Positions 1 through 10,360 are shown, numbered from the stretch's first letter. The stretch is DNA of 64,000 nucleotides from an uncultured Enterorhabdus sp. (GCA_947649205.1 CANSQM010000007.1:1-64000); one strand, 5' to 3'. Numbers and translations: made by a program. The notes: generated by a model not told the origin, from the sequence alone.

Positions 1-2
1 GC

Positions 3-527
3 CCAGCGCGGCGCCGCGGCCGGGTGGTGCCCCCGCTGTCCTCCCAGGAGAGCTACGACATGACCCGCTCTTCCATGGAGAGCTACGAGCGGGCCCGCGC
101 CTCCCGCGACGCCCTGTCCGAGACCCGCCGGGGCCGCGCCCTCAACCGCGAGGTCATCGACGGGCGCGGCAGCATCGATTCCCGCACCTTCAACGAGAGC
201 CACCAGATCTCCGCCTACTCCCGCGACGAGCGCGACCGCCACGATCCCATGGTGGACACCGTGGAGGCCCGCACCACCTGGCGCAGCCGGGCGGGCCAGG
301 GCTTCGACGGCGCCGTGGACCCGGCCGGGGCCCACGCCATGCCGGCGCCCCTGCGCCCCCGGGGCTCCCGAGCCAGCGACGTGGGATTTTCCGGGGTCAT
401 GAGCGGCCGGGCGAACTACAGCGCCCCCGCCTCGGGGCCGTTGGCCGCCCTTCCCACCTTCCTGAAAGTGACCATTCCCGTCATTGTTATACTACTGGCC
501 GTTATCATCTATCTGGTGGTGTTCTAG
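3..527 (+). CDS. Membrane-anchored protein of unknown function, 5' end outside window
   Basis: I do not recognise this family. The frame is open to the left edge of the window, so the true start probably lies outside it; the first visible start is a GTG at 24. The visible part is hydrophilic and rich in Arg, Ser, Glu and Asp. It ends in one strongly hydrophobic segment over the last ~22 residues (FLKVTIPVIVILLAVIIYLV), so it looks like a tail-anchored protein with its bulk on one side of the membrane. The capA-like gene starts 12 bases after the stop codon, so the two are probably co-transcribed. The function is unknown; a regulatory or scaffolding role at the envelope would only be a guess. 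Confidence 0.6.
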   Translation, partial: PARRRGRVVPPLSSQESYDMTRSSMESYERARASRDALSETRRGRALNREVIDGRGSIDSRTFNESHQISAYSRDERDRHDPMVDTVEARTTWRSRAGQGFDGAVDPAGAHAMPAPLRPRGSRASDVGFSGVMSGRANYSAPASGPLAALPTFLKVTIPVIVILLAVIIYLVVF

Positions 528-539
528 AAAAGGCAGCCC

Positions 540-1775
540 ATGTACGCGAAGCCCACGTGCCCGACCCCGCTCAAGATCGTCATCCTGGCCATCATCGCCA
601 TCGAGCTGGCCTTCATCGGCTTTACCCTGGTGACCGAGGCCCGTGCGGGCGAGGGGGCCGCCCCCGCCCCCGAGGAAACTGTCCAGCCGGCCCCTGCGCC
701 GGCCGACAGCGCCGCGCCCGAAGCTACTGCTCCCGAGGCCGGTGGCGACGAAGCCGCCCCCGAGCCGGTGACGCTGACCGTCACCTTCGCCGGCGACTGC
801 ACCCTCGGCTCCGACGTGAACTTCGACGGCTCCCGCAGCTTCAATTCCAAGTACGCCGAGGTACAGGACCCCGCCTACTTCCTGCAGAACGTGGCCGAGC
901 TGTTCGGCGCCGACGACCTGACCGTGGTGAACATGGAGGGCGTGCTGACCGAGGGCGGCGAGCGGGCCGACAAGGAGTTCGCCTTCCGCGGCAAGCCGGA
1001 GTACTCCAAGATCTTAAGCTCTTCCAGCGTGGAGGCGGCCACTATGGCCAACAACCACTCCAAGGACTACGGCGAGGACAGCTACAACGACACCATCGAG
1101 GCCCTCGAGGGCGACAACGTGAAGACCTTCGGCTACGACCGCATCGCCTATATGGATGTGAAGGGCGTGAAGGTGGCCCTGATCGGGGCGTACTTCCCCG
1201 AGGACAGCGATGAGAACCAGAAGGCCATGACCGACAACATCGCCAAGGCCCGCTCCGAGGGGGCCCAGCTCGTGCTCGTGTACGTCCACTGGGGCATCGA
1301 GCGCGACTACGACCCCTCCACCGACCAGATGAACATGGGCCGGGCGGCCATCGACGCCGGCGCCGACCTCGTGGTGGGCTCGCACCCCCACGTCATCCAG
1401 GGCTGGGAAGTGTACCAGGGCCGCTACATCGTCTATAGTCTCGGCAACTTCTGCTTCGGCGGCAACAGCAATCCCGAGGACAAGGACTGCATGCTCTTCC
1501 AGCAGACCTTCACCGTGACCGGCAACGAGGTGGCGAAGAACGACGACGTGGACTTCATCGCCTGCTCGGTGTCTTCCGAGAGCGACCGCAACACCTACCA
1601 GCCCACTATCGCCGAGGGCGACGAGAAGGCCCGCATCGACGGGAAGATCCAGGAATCCACCGACAAGATAGCCGCAGCCGCCGCCGAACTGGACGGCACC
1701 GGCGGCGATACCGCCGGCGGAGATGCTGCCGGTGACGGCGAAGGTGGCAGCGAGGGCGACGGCGAGAACGCCTAG
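540..1775 (+). CDS. CapA-family metallophosphatase-like protein, membrane anchored or secreted
   Basis: This 411-residue protein has an N-terminal hydrophobic segment (about residues 12-32) that acts as a signal anchor or signal peptide. An Ala/Pro/Glu-rich linker follows, then a CapA (PGA_cap) domain. Visible CapA-type blocks are TFAGDCTLG, VVNMEGVLT, MANNHSKDYG, VHWGIE and GSHPHVIQGWE, which carry the metal-ligand Asp, Asn and His residues of the calcineurin-like fold. The C-terminal ~40 residues are a low-complexity Gly/Asp/Glu/Ala tail. Family members act in poly-gamma-glutamate capsule formation, but no capB or capC is visible, so the substrate is unknown. It probably acts outside the membrane on an envelope polymer. 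It is likely co-transcribed with the preceding gene. Confidence 0.85.
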   Translation: MYAKPTCPTPLKIVILAIIAIELAFIGFTLVTEARAGEGAAPAPEETVQPAPAPADSAAPEATAPEAGGDEAAPEPVTLTVTFAGDCTLGSDVNFDGSRSFNSKYAEVQDPAYFLQNVAELFGADDLTVVNMEGVLTEGGERADKEFAFRGKPEYSKILSSSSVEAATMANNHSKDYGEDSYNDTIEALEGDNVKTFGYDRIAYMDVKGVKVALIGAYFPEDSDENQKAMTDNIAKARSEGAQLVLVYVHWGIERDYDPSTDQMNMGRAAIDAGADLVVGSHPHVIQGWEVYQGRYIVYSLGNFCFGGNSNPEDKDCMLFQQTFTVTGNEVAKNDDVDFIACSVSSESDRNTYQPTIAEGDEKARIDGKIQESTDKIAAAAAELDGTGGDTAGGDAAGDGEGGSEGDGENA

Positions 1776-1850
1776 GGGATCGTCCGGTTCCGCGAATCGC
1801 CGGCACTACATCGAGGGGGGGTCGGGCTGCTGGTGGCAGACCGACCACGA

Positions 1851-1880
1851 AAAACGGGCCCGCTCTCAGAGCGGGCCCGT
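1851..1880 (-). terminator. Intrinsic terminator of fabH
   Basis: A 12-base-pair GC-rich stem (left arm from 1854, right arm ending at 1880) closes a 3-base loop. On the minus strand it is followed by a T run (AAAA at 1851-1854 on the plus strand). It lies 52 bases past the fabH stop. The plus strand has no T run, so it probably serves fabH only. Confidence 0.85.
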
Positions 1881-1932
1881 GCGTTGCAGCGGTGGGGAGG
1901 GGCTTGCGATGGCTGCGTTGCCGGGGGCTCCC

Positions 1933-2991
<1,059 letters not shown>

Positions 2992-3022
2992 TCCTTTCCC
3001 TGAAGGCGCAGTGACCTGCGCT

Positions 3023-3040
3023 ATGATAGACGGTGCGTCT
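3023..3040 (-). promoter_or_regulatory. Candidate fabH promoter with overlapping palindrome
   Basis: On the minus strand a TATCAT -10-like hexamer (3028-3023) abuts a perfect 13-base inverted repeat AGACG-GTG-CGTCT (3028-3040). It lies 32-49 bases upstream of the chosen fabH start, inside the AT-richer divergent spacer. A repressor bound here would cover the promoter. No matching regulator gene is nearby, and the -35 box is not obvious. Confidence 0.4.
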
Positions 3041-3100
3041 CTCAGTGTTTCACTCATCGATAAGATGTTTGATGAAGATTTTAGACGCGCAGTCAGTTTT

Positions 3101-3130
3101 TTGGCCAAATTCCTTAAGATTTCTCAGATA
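3101..3130 (+). promoter_or_regulatory. Candidate promoter of the fabK operon
   Basis: TTGGCC at 3101-3106 and CAGATA at 3125-3130 are spaced by 18 bases in the AT-rich half of the divergent spacer. This would place the transcript start near 3137, about 48 bases before fabK. The match is weak, so this is a candidate only. Confidence 0.35.
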
Positions 3131-3184
3131 GTTTATCAGAGACGAGCGTGAGCACCGGAGCGAGAGAAAGGATGAGCGCGTCCC

Positions 3185-4150
3185 ATGAAGACCCGAATCA
3201 CTGAGTTGTTGGGGATCGAGTACCCCGTCGTGCAGGGGGCCATGGCCCGCATCGCCGACGGCGGTTTGGCCGGCGCCGTGAGCGCCGCCGGGGGATTGGG
3301 CATCATCGCCTGCGGCGGAGCGCGGCTGGAGTGGATCGAGGAGCAGGTGGCCCGCGCCCGGGCCATCACCGACAAGCCCATCGGCATCAACGTCATGCTG
3401 ATGGATCCCCGCGCCGCCGAGGTGGCCGAGCTCGTGTGCAAGCTGGGGGTGGAAGTGGTCACCACCGGCGCCGGCAGTCCCGCCAACTATATGAGTATGT
3501 GGAAGGAAGCCGGCGTGAAGGTGGTGCCCGTCGTGGCATCGGCCGCCCTGGCCGCCCGCATGGAGCGCCTGGGCGCCGACGCCATCGTGGCCGAGGGCAC
3601 CGAGGCCGGCGGCCACATCGGCGAGCTGACCACCATGGCCCTCATCCCCGCCGTGTGCCAGGCGGTGTCCATCCCCGTCATCGGCGCCGGCGGCATCGCC
3701 GACGGCCGCGGCATGCTGGCCGCCTTCGCCCTGGGCGCCGAGGGCGTGCAGTGCGGCACCCGCTTCCTCACCGTGGAGGAGTGCAGCGTGCACGAGGCCT
3801 GGAAGGAGAAGGTGCTGAAGGCCAAGGACTCCGACACCATCGTCACCGGGCGCGGCACGGGGCATCCCGTGCGCGGCCTGAAGAACAAGTTCGCCCGCGA
3901 GTGCCGCAAGCTGGAGCTGGCGGCCCAGTCCGGCGAGGAGCTGGAGGGCATGTACGCCGGCTCGCTCGCCCGGGCGGTGGCCGGCGATGTGGAGAACGGC
4001 TCGGTGATGGCCGGCCAGGTGGCGGCGCTTGTGACCGAGCGCGGTACCGCGGCCGAGGTCATTCAGGAGATGGTGCGCGAGGCCGAGGCCCTGGCCGGCC
4101 GCACCATGGACGAGCTGGCGGCCATGAACGGCCGTCGCGAGCGGGCCTAA
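3185..4150 (+). CDS. fabK: Enoyl-ACP reductase II (FMN-dependent)
   Basis: FabK performs the last reduction of each elongation cycle with FMN and NAD(P)H. It replaces FabI in lineages that are intrinsically tolerant to triclosan. The 321-residue protein matches FabK in length and starts in the usual way (MKTRITELLGIEYPVVQGAM). The FMN/phosphate motifs GGLGIIACGGA, EGTEAGGHIGE and GAGGIADGRG are visible. The nearest AAAGGA lies about 12 bases before the ATG, which is long, and a 10-codon reading frame (ATG at 3172) overlaps the start. It is first in an operon with fabD, fabG, fabF, fabZ and accDA. The related nitronate monooxygenases are the alternative, but the operon makes FabK clear. Confidence 0.92.
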   Translation: MKTRITELLGIEYPVVQGAMARIADGGLAGAVSAAGGLGIIACGGARLEWIEEQVARARAITDKPIGINVMLMDPRAAEVAELVCKLGVEVVTTGAGSPANYMSMWKEAGVKVVPVVASAALAARMERLGADAIVAEGTEAGGHIGELTTMALIPAVCQAVSIPVIGAGGIADGRGMLAAFALGAEGVQCGTRFLTVEECSVHEAWKEKVLKAKDSDTIVTGRGTGHPVRGLKNKFARECRKLELAAQSGEELEGMYAGSLARAVAGDVENGSVMAGQVAALVTERGTAAEVIQEMVREAEALAGRTMDELAAMNGRRERA

Positions 4151-4159
4151 GGGGGCGCC

Positions 4160-5128
4160 ATGACTTCACTGCTCGACGAGACGCCTTTGGCACCGCTCGG
4201 CCCCACGGGACTTGTGTTCATGGCCTCGGGCCAGGGCTCCCAGAAGCCCGGCATGGGTGCCGACCTGCTGGATATTCCCGAGGTGGCGGCCACCTTCGCC
4301 TGCGCCTCCGATGTGCTCGGCCGCGATGTGGCGGCCCTCGTGCGCGATGCCGCGCCCGAGGAGCTGAACGACACCCGCAACGCGCAGATCGCCATCAGCG
4401 CCCTGTCCATCGGCACGGGCTGGGCCCTCATGGCCCGTGGCGTGGTGCCCGACGCGCTGCTCGGCTTCTCCCTCGGCCAGATTTCCGCCCTCGTGCTGGG
4501 TGACATGCTGGACGAGGAGGCGGCCTTCGCCCTCATCGCCGAGCGCAGCCGTCTGATGGGCGAAGCGGCCGACGAGAACCCCGGCGTCATGAGCGCCTTT
4601 TTGAAGATCACCCTGGCCGAGGCCCAGGAGCTGTGCGCGGCCTGCGCCGAGGGCGAGGTACTGGTGCCCGCCAACCTGAACGGCGGCGGCCAGATCGTCA
4701 TGGCCGGCACGCCGGCGGCCGTGAACCGCGCCGAGGAGGCCTGGGCCGCTTCCAAGGGCCGCTTCTCGCGCCTGGCCACGTCCGGCGGCTTCCACAGCCC
4801 GCTCATGGCCCCGGCCGCCGAGGCCTTCGCTGACTACCTGGCCGGCGTGGACTTCCGCGCGTCGGCCGTGCCCGTCATCGGCAACGTGCACGGCGCGCCC
4901 CTTCAGGCCGCTACCGTGCGCGAGGAGCTGGTGGCCCATCTCGTGAGCCCCGTGCAGTTCGAGGCCAGCGTGCAGAAGCTCGCGGCCGCCGGTGCTGCCT
5001 CGTTCGCCGAGGTGGGCTATGGCGGGGTGCTCGCGAATCTCGTGAAGCGCATCGACCGCACCATGCCGCGCGCGGCCATCCAGGACCGCGCGAGTTTCGA
5101 CGCCTTCGTGGCGGAAAACGGAAAGTAG
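4160..5128 (+). CDS. fabD: Malonyl-CoA:ACP transacylase
   Basis: FabD loads malonate from CoA onto acyl carrier protein. The 322 residues show the N-terminal SGQGSQKPGMG motif and a nucleophile-elbow Ser in GFSLGQ, where most family members have GHSLGE. The conserved Arg (AERSRLMGE) and the catalytic His in GGFHSPLM are also present. The GFSLGQ variant replaces the His before the Ser, but Ser, Arg and His are all kept, so it should be active. The start is 9 bases after the fabK stop, behind a purine-rich ribosome site, and the next gene starts 6 bases after its stop, so the genes are tightly co-translated. Confidence 0.92.
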   Translation: MTSLLDETPLAPLGPTGLVFMASGQGSQKPGMGADLLDIPEVAATFACASDVLGRDVAALVRDAAPEELNDTRNAQIAISALSIGTGWALMARGVVPDALLGFSLGQISALVLGDMLDEEAAFALIAERSRLMGEAADENPGVMSAFLKITLAEAQELCAACAEGEVLVPANLNGGGQIVMAGTPAAVNRAEEAWAASKGRFSRLATSGGFHSPLMAPAAEAFADYLAGVDFRASAVPVIGNVHGAPLQAATVREELVAHLVSPVQFEASVQKLAAAGAASFAEVGYGGVLANLVKRIDRTMPRAAIQDRASFDAFVAENGK

Positions 5129-5134
5129 GAGACT

Positions 5135-5893
5135 ATGACTGATACGCAGGATCGCCGCGTCGCGGTGGTCACCGGGTCTACCCGGGGCATCGGGCGCGAG
5201 ATCGCCCGCGAGCTGGCTCGCGCCGGCATGAACGTGGTGGTGAACAGCTCTTCGGAGAAGAGCCTGCCCGCCGCCCAGGAGCTGGCCGCCGAGATTGCCG
5301 CCGACTTCGCCGTGGAAGCGGTGGCCGTGGCCGCCAACGTGGCCGTGGAAGAGGAGGCCAACGCCCTCATCGCTGCCGCCACTGATGCCTTCGGCCGCGT
5401 GGACGTGCTCGTGAACAACGCTGGCATCACCCGGGACGGCCTGGCCGCCCGCATGAGCGACGAGGACTTCGACGCCGTCATCGACATCAATTTGAAGGGC
5501 AGCTTCCATTGCTGCCGCGCCGCCGCCAAGGTGATGATGAAGCAGCGCTGGGGCCGCATCATCAACATGTCCAGCGTGGTGGGCGTCTACGGCAACGCCG
5601 GCCAGGTGAACTACGCCGCCTCCAAGGCCGGTGTCATCGGCATGACGAAGTCGCTGGCAAAGGAGCTGGCCCGCCGCAACATCACGGCCAACGCCGTGGC
5701 CCCCGGCTTCATCGCCACCGACATGACCGACGCGCTCTCCGAGGCCCAGAAGGCTGCCATCGTGGATCGCATCGGCAGCGGACGTCTGGGCGAGCCCGCC
5801 GACATCGCGCACCTGGTGCGCTTCCTCGCCTCGGACGAGGCGTCCTACATCACCGGTCAGGTTATCTGCGTGGACGGAGGTATGTCCCTATGA
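5135..5893 (+). CDS. fabG: 3-oxoacyl-ACP reductase
   Basis: FabG is the NADPH-dependent ketoreductase of the cycle and a 252-residue short-chain dehydrogenase. The cofactor motif TGSTRGIG is near the N-terminus, NNAG follows, and the catalytic Ser (MSSVVG) and YxxxK (YAASK) are in place. The C-terminal [13 protein letters not shown] ending is typical of FabG. A GGAG ribosome site precedes the ATG. The stop codon overlaps the fabF ATG (ATGA), which indicates translational coupling. Confidence 0.95.
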   Translation: MTDTQDRRVAVVTGSTRGIGREIARELARAGMNVVVNSSSEKSLPAAQELAAEIAADFAVEAVAVAANVAVEEEANALIAAATDAFGRVDVLVNNAGITRDGLAARMSDEDFDAVIDINLKGSFHCCRAAAKVMMKQRWGRIINMSSVVGVYGNAGQVNYAASKAGVIGMTKSLAKELARRNITANAVAPGFIATDMTDALSEAQKAAIVDRIGSGRLGEPADIAHLVRFLASDEASYITGQVICVDGGMSL

Positions 5894-7230
5894 GCGAGAA
5901 TATGAGCGAGAGCGTGCAGACCCGCCGTCCCGACGGCAGCCATCGCGTCGTCATCACCGGTGTGGGCGCCGTCACTCCGGCCGGCGTGGGCGTGGACGCG
6001 CTGTGGAACACGCTGATGGAGCGCGGCTGCTGCATCGGGCCCATCGAGCGCTTCGACACGACCGACTACGAGGTGCACATCGGCGCCGAGGTGCGCGACT
6101 TCGACGGCACCGAGCACGGCCTCACGAAGAAGGAGGCCCGCCGCTTCGAGCGCTTCGTGCAGTATGCCATCGTGGCCGCCGACGAGGCCCTGGCCCAATC
6201 CGGCCTTGAGGTGACCGAGGCGAACCGCGACCGCATCGCCGTGGTGTTCGGCACCGGCATCGGCGGCATCGACGAGCTGGAGAAGAGCTTCGCCACCCTG
6301 CAGGAGAAGGGCCCCAAGCGGGTGAACCCCCTGTTCATTCCCACGATGATCGGGAATATCGCCGCCGGCAACCTGGCCATTCGCTACGGCATGCGCGGCG
6401 AGTGCCTGAACGTGGTGACCGCGTGTGCCACCGGTGCCCACTGCATCGGCACGGCCCTGCGCGACATCCGCCATGGCTATGTGGACGCGGCCCTGGTGGG
6501 GGGCACCGAGGAGTCCGTGAGCCCCATCTGCATCGCCGGGTTCACGAACCTGTCGGCCCTCACTCGCGCCGAAGACCCCCAGCAGGCCTCTCTGCCCTTT
6601 GACGCCCGCCGCGGCGGATTTGTGGCCGGCGAGGGGGCCGGCGCCCTGGTCATCGAATCGCTGGAGCACGCCCTGGCCCGCGGCGCTGAGCCTATCGCCG
6701 AGATCACCGGCTTCGGCTCCACCGGCGACGCCTACCACATGACCGCCCCCGACCCGGAGGCCGCGGCCATCACGGCCGCCATGGCCGCAGCCCTCGCCGA
6801 GGGGGGCTTCACCCCGGCCGACCTGGGCCATCTGAACGCCCACGGCACCGGCACCCCGGCCAACGACGCCGGCGAGTCCAAGGCGCTCGCCAACCTCATG
6901 GGCAGCGTCGAGGCTGCCTCTTCGGTGCCCGTCACCTCCATCAAGGGCACCACGGGCCACATGCTCGGCGCCGCCGGCGCCGTGGAGGCCATCGTGTGCG
7001 CCCTGTCCGTGGCCCGCGATGCCGTGCCCCCCACGGCCGGTTTCGCCGAGCCCGCCGAGGACTGCCCCGTGGCCGTGGTGACCGAGGCTGTGACCGACTA
7101 CCCGCAGAAGGTTGCCCTGTCCACCTCCCTGGGCTTCGGCGGCCACAACGCCGCCCTGGCCTTCTCGCCCTATAAGGGCGTCCCCCTTGTGAGGAACATG
7201 GGACATTACCCGGTAAGGGTGTCCCGCTGA
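5890..7230 (+). CDS. fabF: 3-oxoacyl-ACP synthase II
   Basis: FabF condenses malonyl-ACP with the growing acyl chain. The chosen ATG at 5890 overlaps the fabG stop and gives 446 residues. The open frame upstream of it is only the shadow of fabG. Catalytic residues are visible: Cys in VTACATGAH, His in [14 protein letters not shown] and His in [12 protein letters not shown]. The C-terminus is extended by about 15 residues past the usual [13 protein letters not shown] ending. Substrate preference (FabF or FabB) is set by operon context and length, and I favour FabF. Confidence 0.93.
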   Translation: MSENMSESVQTRRPDGSHRVVITGVGAVTPAGVGVDALWNTLMERGCCIGPIERFDTTDYEVHIGAEVRDFDGTEHGLTKKEARRFERFVQYAIVAADEALAQSGLEVTEANRDRIAVVFGTGIGGIDELEKSFATLQEKGPKRVNPLFIPTMIGNIAAGNLAIRYGMRGECLNVVTACATGAHCIGTALRDIRHGYVDAALVGGTEESVSPICIAGFTNLSALTRAEDPQQASLPFDARRGGFVAGEGAGALVIESLEHALARGAEPIAEITGFGSTGDAYHMTAPDPEAAAITAAMAAALAEGGFTPADLGHLNAHGTGTPANDAGESKALANLMGSVEAASSVPVTSIKGTTGHMLGAAGAVEAIVCALSVARDAVPPTAGFAEPAEDCPVAVVTEAVTDYPQKVALSTSLGFGGHNAALAFSPYKGVPLVRNMGHYPVRVSR

Positions 7231-7245
7231 GAGAAAGAAGCGATC

Positions 7246-7698
7246 ATGGCCGACGAGACGACGCTGGCGCCGCTGCCCTGGGGGCGCGACGTCATCGAGA
7301 GCATCCTGCCCCACCGCGACCCGTTCGTGTGGGTGAGCCGCGTGGTGGCCATCGAGCCCGGCGCGTCCATCACCGCCGAGCTGGACGTGCCGGTCGACCT
7401 GGACATCTTCCGCGGGCACTTCCCCGATCACCCGGTGCTACCGGGGGTCATCATCATGGAGGCCCTGGCCCAAGCTGCCTCCATCGCCATGCTGCAGGCG
7501 CCCGAGCTGCGCGGCCACATCGGCTTTCTCGCCGGCATCGACGGCGCAAAGTTCCGCCGCCAGGTGGCCCCGGGCGAGACCGTCACCCTGACGGGGCGCA
7601 TCGTGAAGTCCTCGCGCCGCTTGGTGGTGGCCGAGGTGGAGGCCTCCGTGGCCGGCGAGGTGTGCGCCACGGCAACCCAGAAGTACGTGCTCGCCTAG
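7246..7698 (+). CDS. fabZ: 3-hydroxyacyl-ACP dehydratase
   Basis: FabZ dehydrates 3-hydroxyacyl-ACP to trans-2-enoyl-ACP. The 150-residue hot-dog fold carries the catalytic His in RGHFPDHPVLPG and the catalytic Glu in IIMEALAQAAS. ILPHRDPFVWVSRV near the N-terminus is the usual FabZ opening. It lies between fabF and accDA with short gaps. No fabA or fabM is visible, so any unsaturated acyl chains would need another enzyme elsewhere. Confidence 0.94.
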   Translation: MADETTLAPLPWGRDVIESILPHRDPFVWVSRVVAIEPGASITAELDVPVDLDIFRGHFPDHPVLPGVIIMEALAQAASIAMLQAPELRGHIGFLAGIDGAKFRRQVAPGETVTLTGRIVKSSRRLVVAEVEASVAGEVCATATQKYVLA

Positions 7699-7732
7699 GG
7701 CGCGTCGAACCGAGAGCTAGAGGGATCGAATC

Positions 7733-10330
7733 ATGGCTAAAACGGCATCCAAGTACATCAGCTTCGACAGCGACGGGCGCCTGTTCGCCGATGAGACCGT
7801 CGGCATCGAGGAGCCGGCCGGAGCCGAAGCGCCCGAGAACCCGTCCCTGAAGGCGGCCGTGGCCTACGCCTTGGACGCCATCGTGGATGCGGCGAGCGCC
7901 CTGCCCGAGAACGCCGCCGCCCTCATCGCGCCGGCGCCCAAGGCCGAGCGGATGGATCCCGAGGAGGCCACGCTCACCGTGGGCTGCGACGTGCGCTCCA
8001 CCATCGGCGACGACTTCGCCGTGACCGCGACCGAGGGGGCCGACGGGCACCCGCGGGCCCTCGTGGTGGCCTCGGCCAAGAACGCCCGGGCCTTCGTGGG
8101 CCCCATGGAGCAGGCCGGCCTGGACGTGGTGTTCGCCACGGTGGACAACCGCTCCCTGGACGGCTTCGCTCGCCGCCAGCTGCCCACCTACAACCTGGGC
8201 AGCACCTCGGCCGCCGTGAGCGCCGAGCAGTTGTCCGGCAACATCTACACCGTGCTGTCGGCGGCCAAGGAGTGCGGCGCGTCCCTCATCTTCATCGACA
8301 GCCCCACGGCTCCCCTGGCCGTTGACGAGTACTTCCTGCGCCATGCCCGCAAGCGCGGCCTGCGCGTGTTCGCCCCGGCTGCCGAGGGCACCCAGCTCAT
8401 GGGCTGGGTGGAGCTGCTGCCCGCCGCTGACGGCCTGGCCGCGCCCACGGCCGCTCCCTGGGAGAGCGCCGCGCCCGCGGCCGCCGACGATGACGAAGGC
8501 CCCACCCACTGGCGTCGCTGCCACGCCTGCAAGCTCTTCTTCGACAAGGAGGAGATCATCTCCGAGGGTTTCACCTGCCCCGCCTGCGGCACCCTGCAGC
8601 GCATCCGCTCCGACGAGCGCCTGGCCCTGACCGTGGATGCGGGCTCCTTCGAGGAGTGGAACGCCCAGATGGCCGATTCCAACCCGCTCGACTTCCCCGG
8701 CTACCCCGAGAAGATCGCCGACCAGCGCGAGAAGAGCGGTCTGGAAGAGGCCGTGCGCACGGGCCGGGCGACCATCGCCGGCCTGCCCGTGGCCATCGGC
8801 GTCATGGAGTCCGGTTTCTTCATGGGCTCCATGGGGCATGTGGTGGGCGAGAAGGTGGCGGCCCTCATCGACCGCTCCATCGAGGAGAAACTGCCCGTGG
8901 TGGTGTTCTGCGCCTCCGGCGGCGCGCGCATGCAGGAGGGGCTCACCTCTCTCATGCAGATGGCGAAGGTGTCCTGCGCCGTGGAGCGCCTGGGCCGGGC
9001 CGCGCTGCCCTTCATCACCGTGCTCACCGATCCCACCACCGGCGGCGTGACCGCGTCCTTCGCCATGCAGGGCGACATCATTCTGGCCGAGCCACGGGCC
9101 CTCATCGGGTTCGCCGGCCAGCGGGTCATCCGCGACACCATCAAGCAGGAGCTGCCCGAGGGCTTCCAGACCGCCGAGTTCGCCCTTGAGCACGGCCTCA
9201 TCGACGCCATCGTGGAGCGCGGCCGGATGCGCAGCGTCCTGGCCCAGATCCTGGCCCTGCACGCGCCGACCGATCCGTCGCGCATCGTCACCTACCACAG
9301 CGTGATGGACGCCCTGGAGGTGGGCGCTGGCGCCTACGGTACCGTGTCGGTGGCTCCCGAGGCCCGCATCGTGGGCGAGCGCATCCGCGCCGAGGAGGCC
9401 GCGGCCGGCTTTCTGCGGAAGGTACCCGTGGTGGGCAGCCTCATCGGCCGGGGCGAGGAGGAGAGCGCCGCGGAGGCCGACCGCCGCGAGCTGGACCGCT
9501 ACGCCCGCCGCGAGGCCCGGCGCGCCAACGTGAGCGCCGATGCTGCCGCCGGCAGCGCCTGGGAGAGCGTGCAGATCGCCCGCAACGTGCACCGGCCCAC
9601 GGCCAAGCGCTACATCGACGGCATCGTGGAGGGCTTCATCGAGCTGCACGGCGACCGCGCCTTCGCCGACGACGGGGCCATCATGGCCGGCATCGGCTGG
9701 ATCTCCGGGCATCCGGTCACGGTGATCGCCCAGGAGAAGGGCGCGACCCTGGCCGACCGCGTGGCCCGCAACTTCGGCTGCCCCCAGCCCGAGGGCTACC
9801 GCAAGTCGCTGCGCCTCATGGCCCAGGCCCAGAAGTTCGGCCGGCCCATCCTGTGCCTGGTGGACACCCAGGGCGCCTTCTGCGGCACCGAGGCCGAGGA
9901 GCGCGGCCAGGGCAACGCCATCGCCGACAACCTCGTCTTCATGGCCGGCCTCACCGTGCCCGTGGTCAGCGTGCTGCTTGGCGAGGGCGGCTCCGGCGGG
10001 GCGCTCGCCCTGGCCGTGGGCAACCGCGTGGCCATGCAGGAGCACGCCGTGTACTCGGTGCTCTCGCCGGAGGGCTTCGCCTCCATCCTGTGGAAGGACC
10101 GCACCCGAGCGCCCGAGGCCGCCCAGGTTATGCAGATGAACGCCGAGGCGGTGCTCGCCGGCGGCATCATCGACGCGGTGATCTCGGAGGGGGAGGGCCC
10201 GGCCCACGAGAACCCCGAGGCCGCCGTGGAGGCCGTGCGGGAGTACGTGAAGGAGGCCTACAAGGAGCTGACCGGCCTCTCGCCCGAGGAGCTCGTCGCC
10301 CAGCGCCAGGAGCGCTTCGCCCGGTTCTAG
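7733..10330 (+). CDS. accDA: Acetyl-CoA carboxylase carboxyltransferase, AccD-AccA fusion with an extra N-terminal domain
   Basis: This 865-residue protein moves the carboxyl group from biotin to acetyl-CoA to make malonyl-CoA. Residues ~258-520 are AccD: the zinc ribbon (Cys263, 266, 282, 285) and the crotonase-like core with ASGGARMQEG and TDPTTGGVTASF. Residues ~560-865 are AccA, with the FIELHGDRAFADD, EKGA and GEGGSGGALALA blocks. Residues 1-257 are unusual. About 108-225 reads like the N-terminal domain of biotin carboxylase: an AAKECGAS block, a Phe-rich helix, RGLRVFAP and GTQLMGW match the spacing of the biotin carboxylase GADAIHPGYG to LMGDK segment. The ATP-grasp part is absent and the usual Gly-rich loop is replaced, so I infer it is non-catalytic. 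accB, accC and acpP are absent nearby. Confidence 0.9.
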   Translation: MAKTASKYISFDSDGRLFADETVGIEEPAGAEAPENPSLKAAVAYALDAIVDAASALPENAAALIAPAPKAERMDPEEATLTVGCDVRSTIGDDFAVTATEGADGHPRALVVASAKNARAFVGPMEQAGLDVVFATVDNRSLDGFARRQLPTYNLGSTSAAVSAEQLSGNIYTVLSAAKECGASLIFIDSPTAPLAVDEYFLRHARKRGLRVFAPAAEGTQLMGWVELLPAADGLAAPTAAPWESAAPAAADDDEGPTHWRRCHACKLFFDKEEIISEGFTCPACGTLQRIRSDERLALTVDAGSFEEWNAQMADSNPLDFPGYPEKIADQREKSGLEEAVRTGRATIAGLPVAIGVMESGFFMGSMGHVVGEKVAALIDRSIEEKLPVVVFCASGGARMQEGLTSLMQMAKVSCAVERLGRAALPFITVLTDPTTGGVTASFAMQGDIILAEPRALIGFAGQRVIRDTIKQELPEGFQTAEFALEHGLIDAIVERGRMRSVLAQILALHAPTDPSRIVTYHSVMDALEVGAGAYGTVSVAPEARIVGERIRAEEAAAGFLRKVPVVGSLIGRGEEESAAEADRRELDRYARREARRANVSADAAAGSAWESVQIARNVHRPTAKRYIDGIVEGFIELHGDRAFADDGAIMAGIGWISGHPVTVIAQEKGATLADRVARNFGCPQPEGYRKSLRLMAQAQKFGRPILCLVDTQGAFCGTEAEERGQGNAIADNLVFMAGLTVPVVSVLLGEGGSGGALALAVGNRVAMQEHAVYSVLSPEGFASILWKDRTRAPEAAQVMQMNAEAVLAGGIIDAVISEGEGPAHENPEAAVEAVREYVKEAYKELTGLSPEELVAQRQERFARF

Positions 10331-10360
10331 GGCCGTTGAGATAACCTTCGCGAAACGCTT

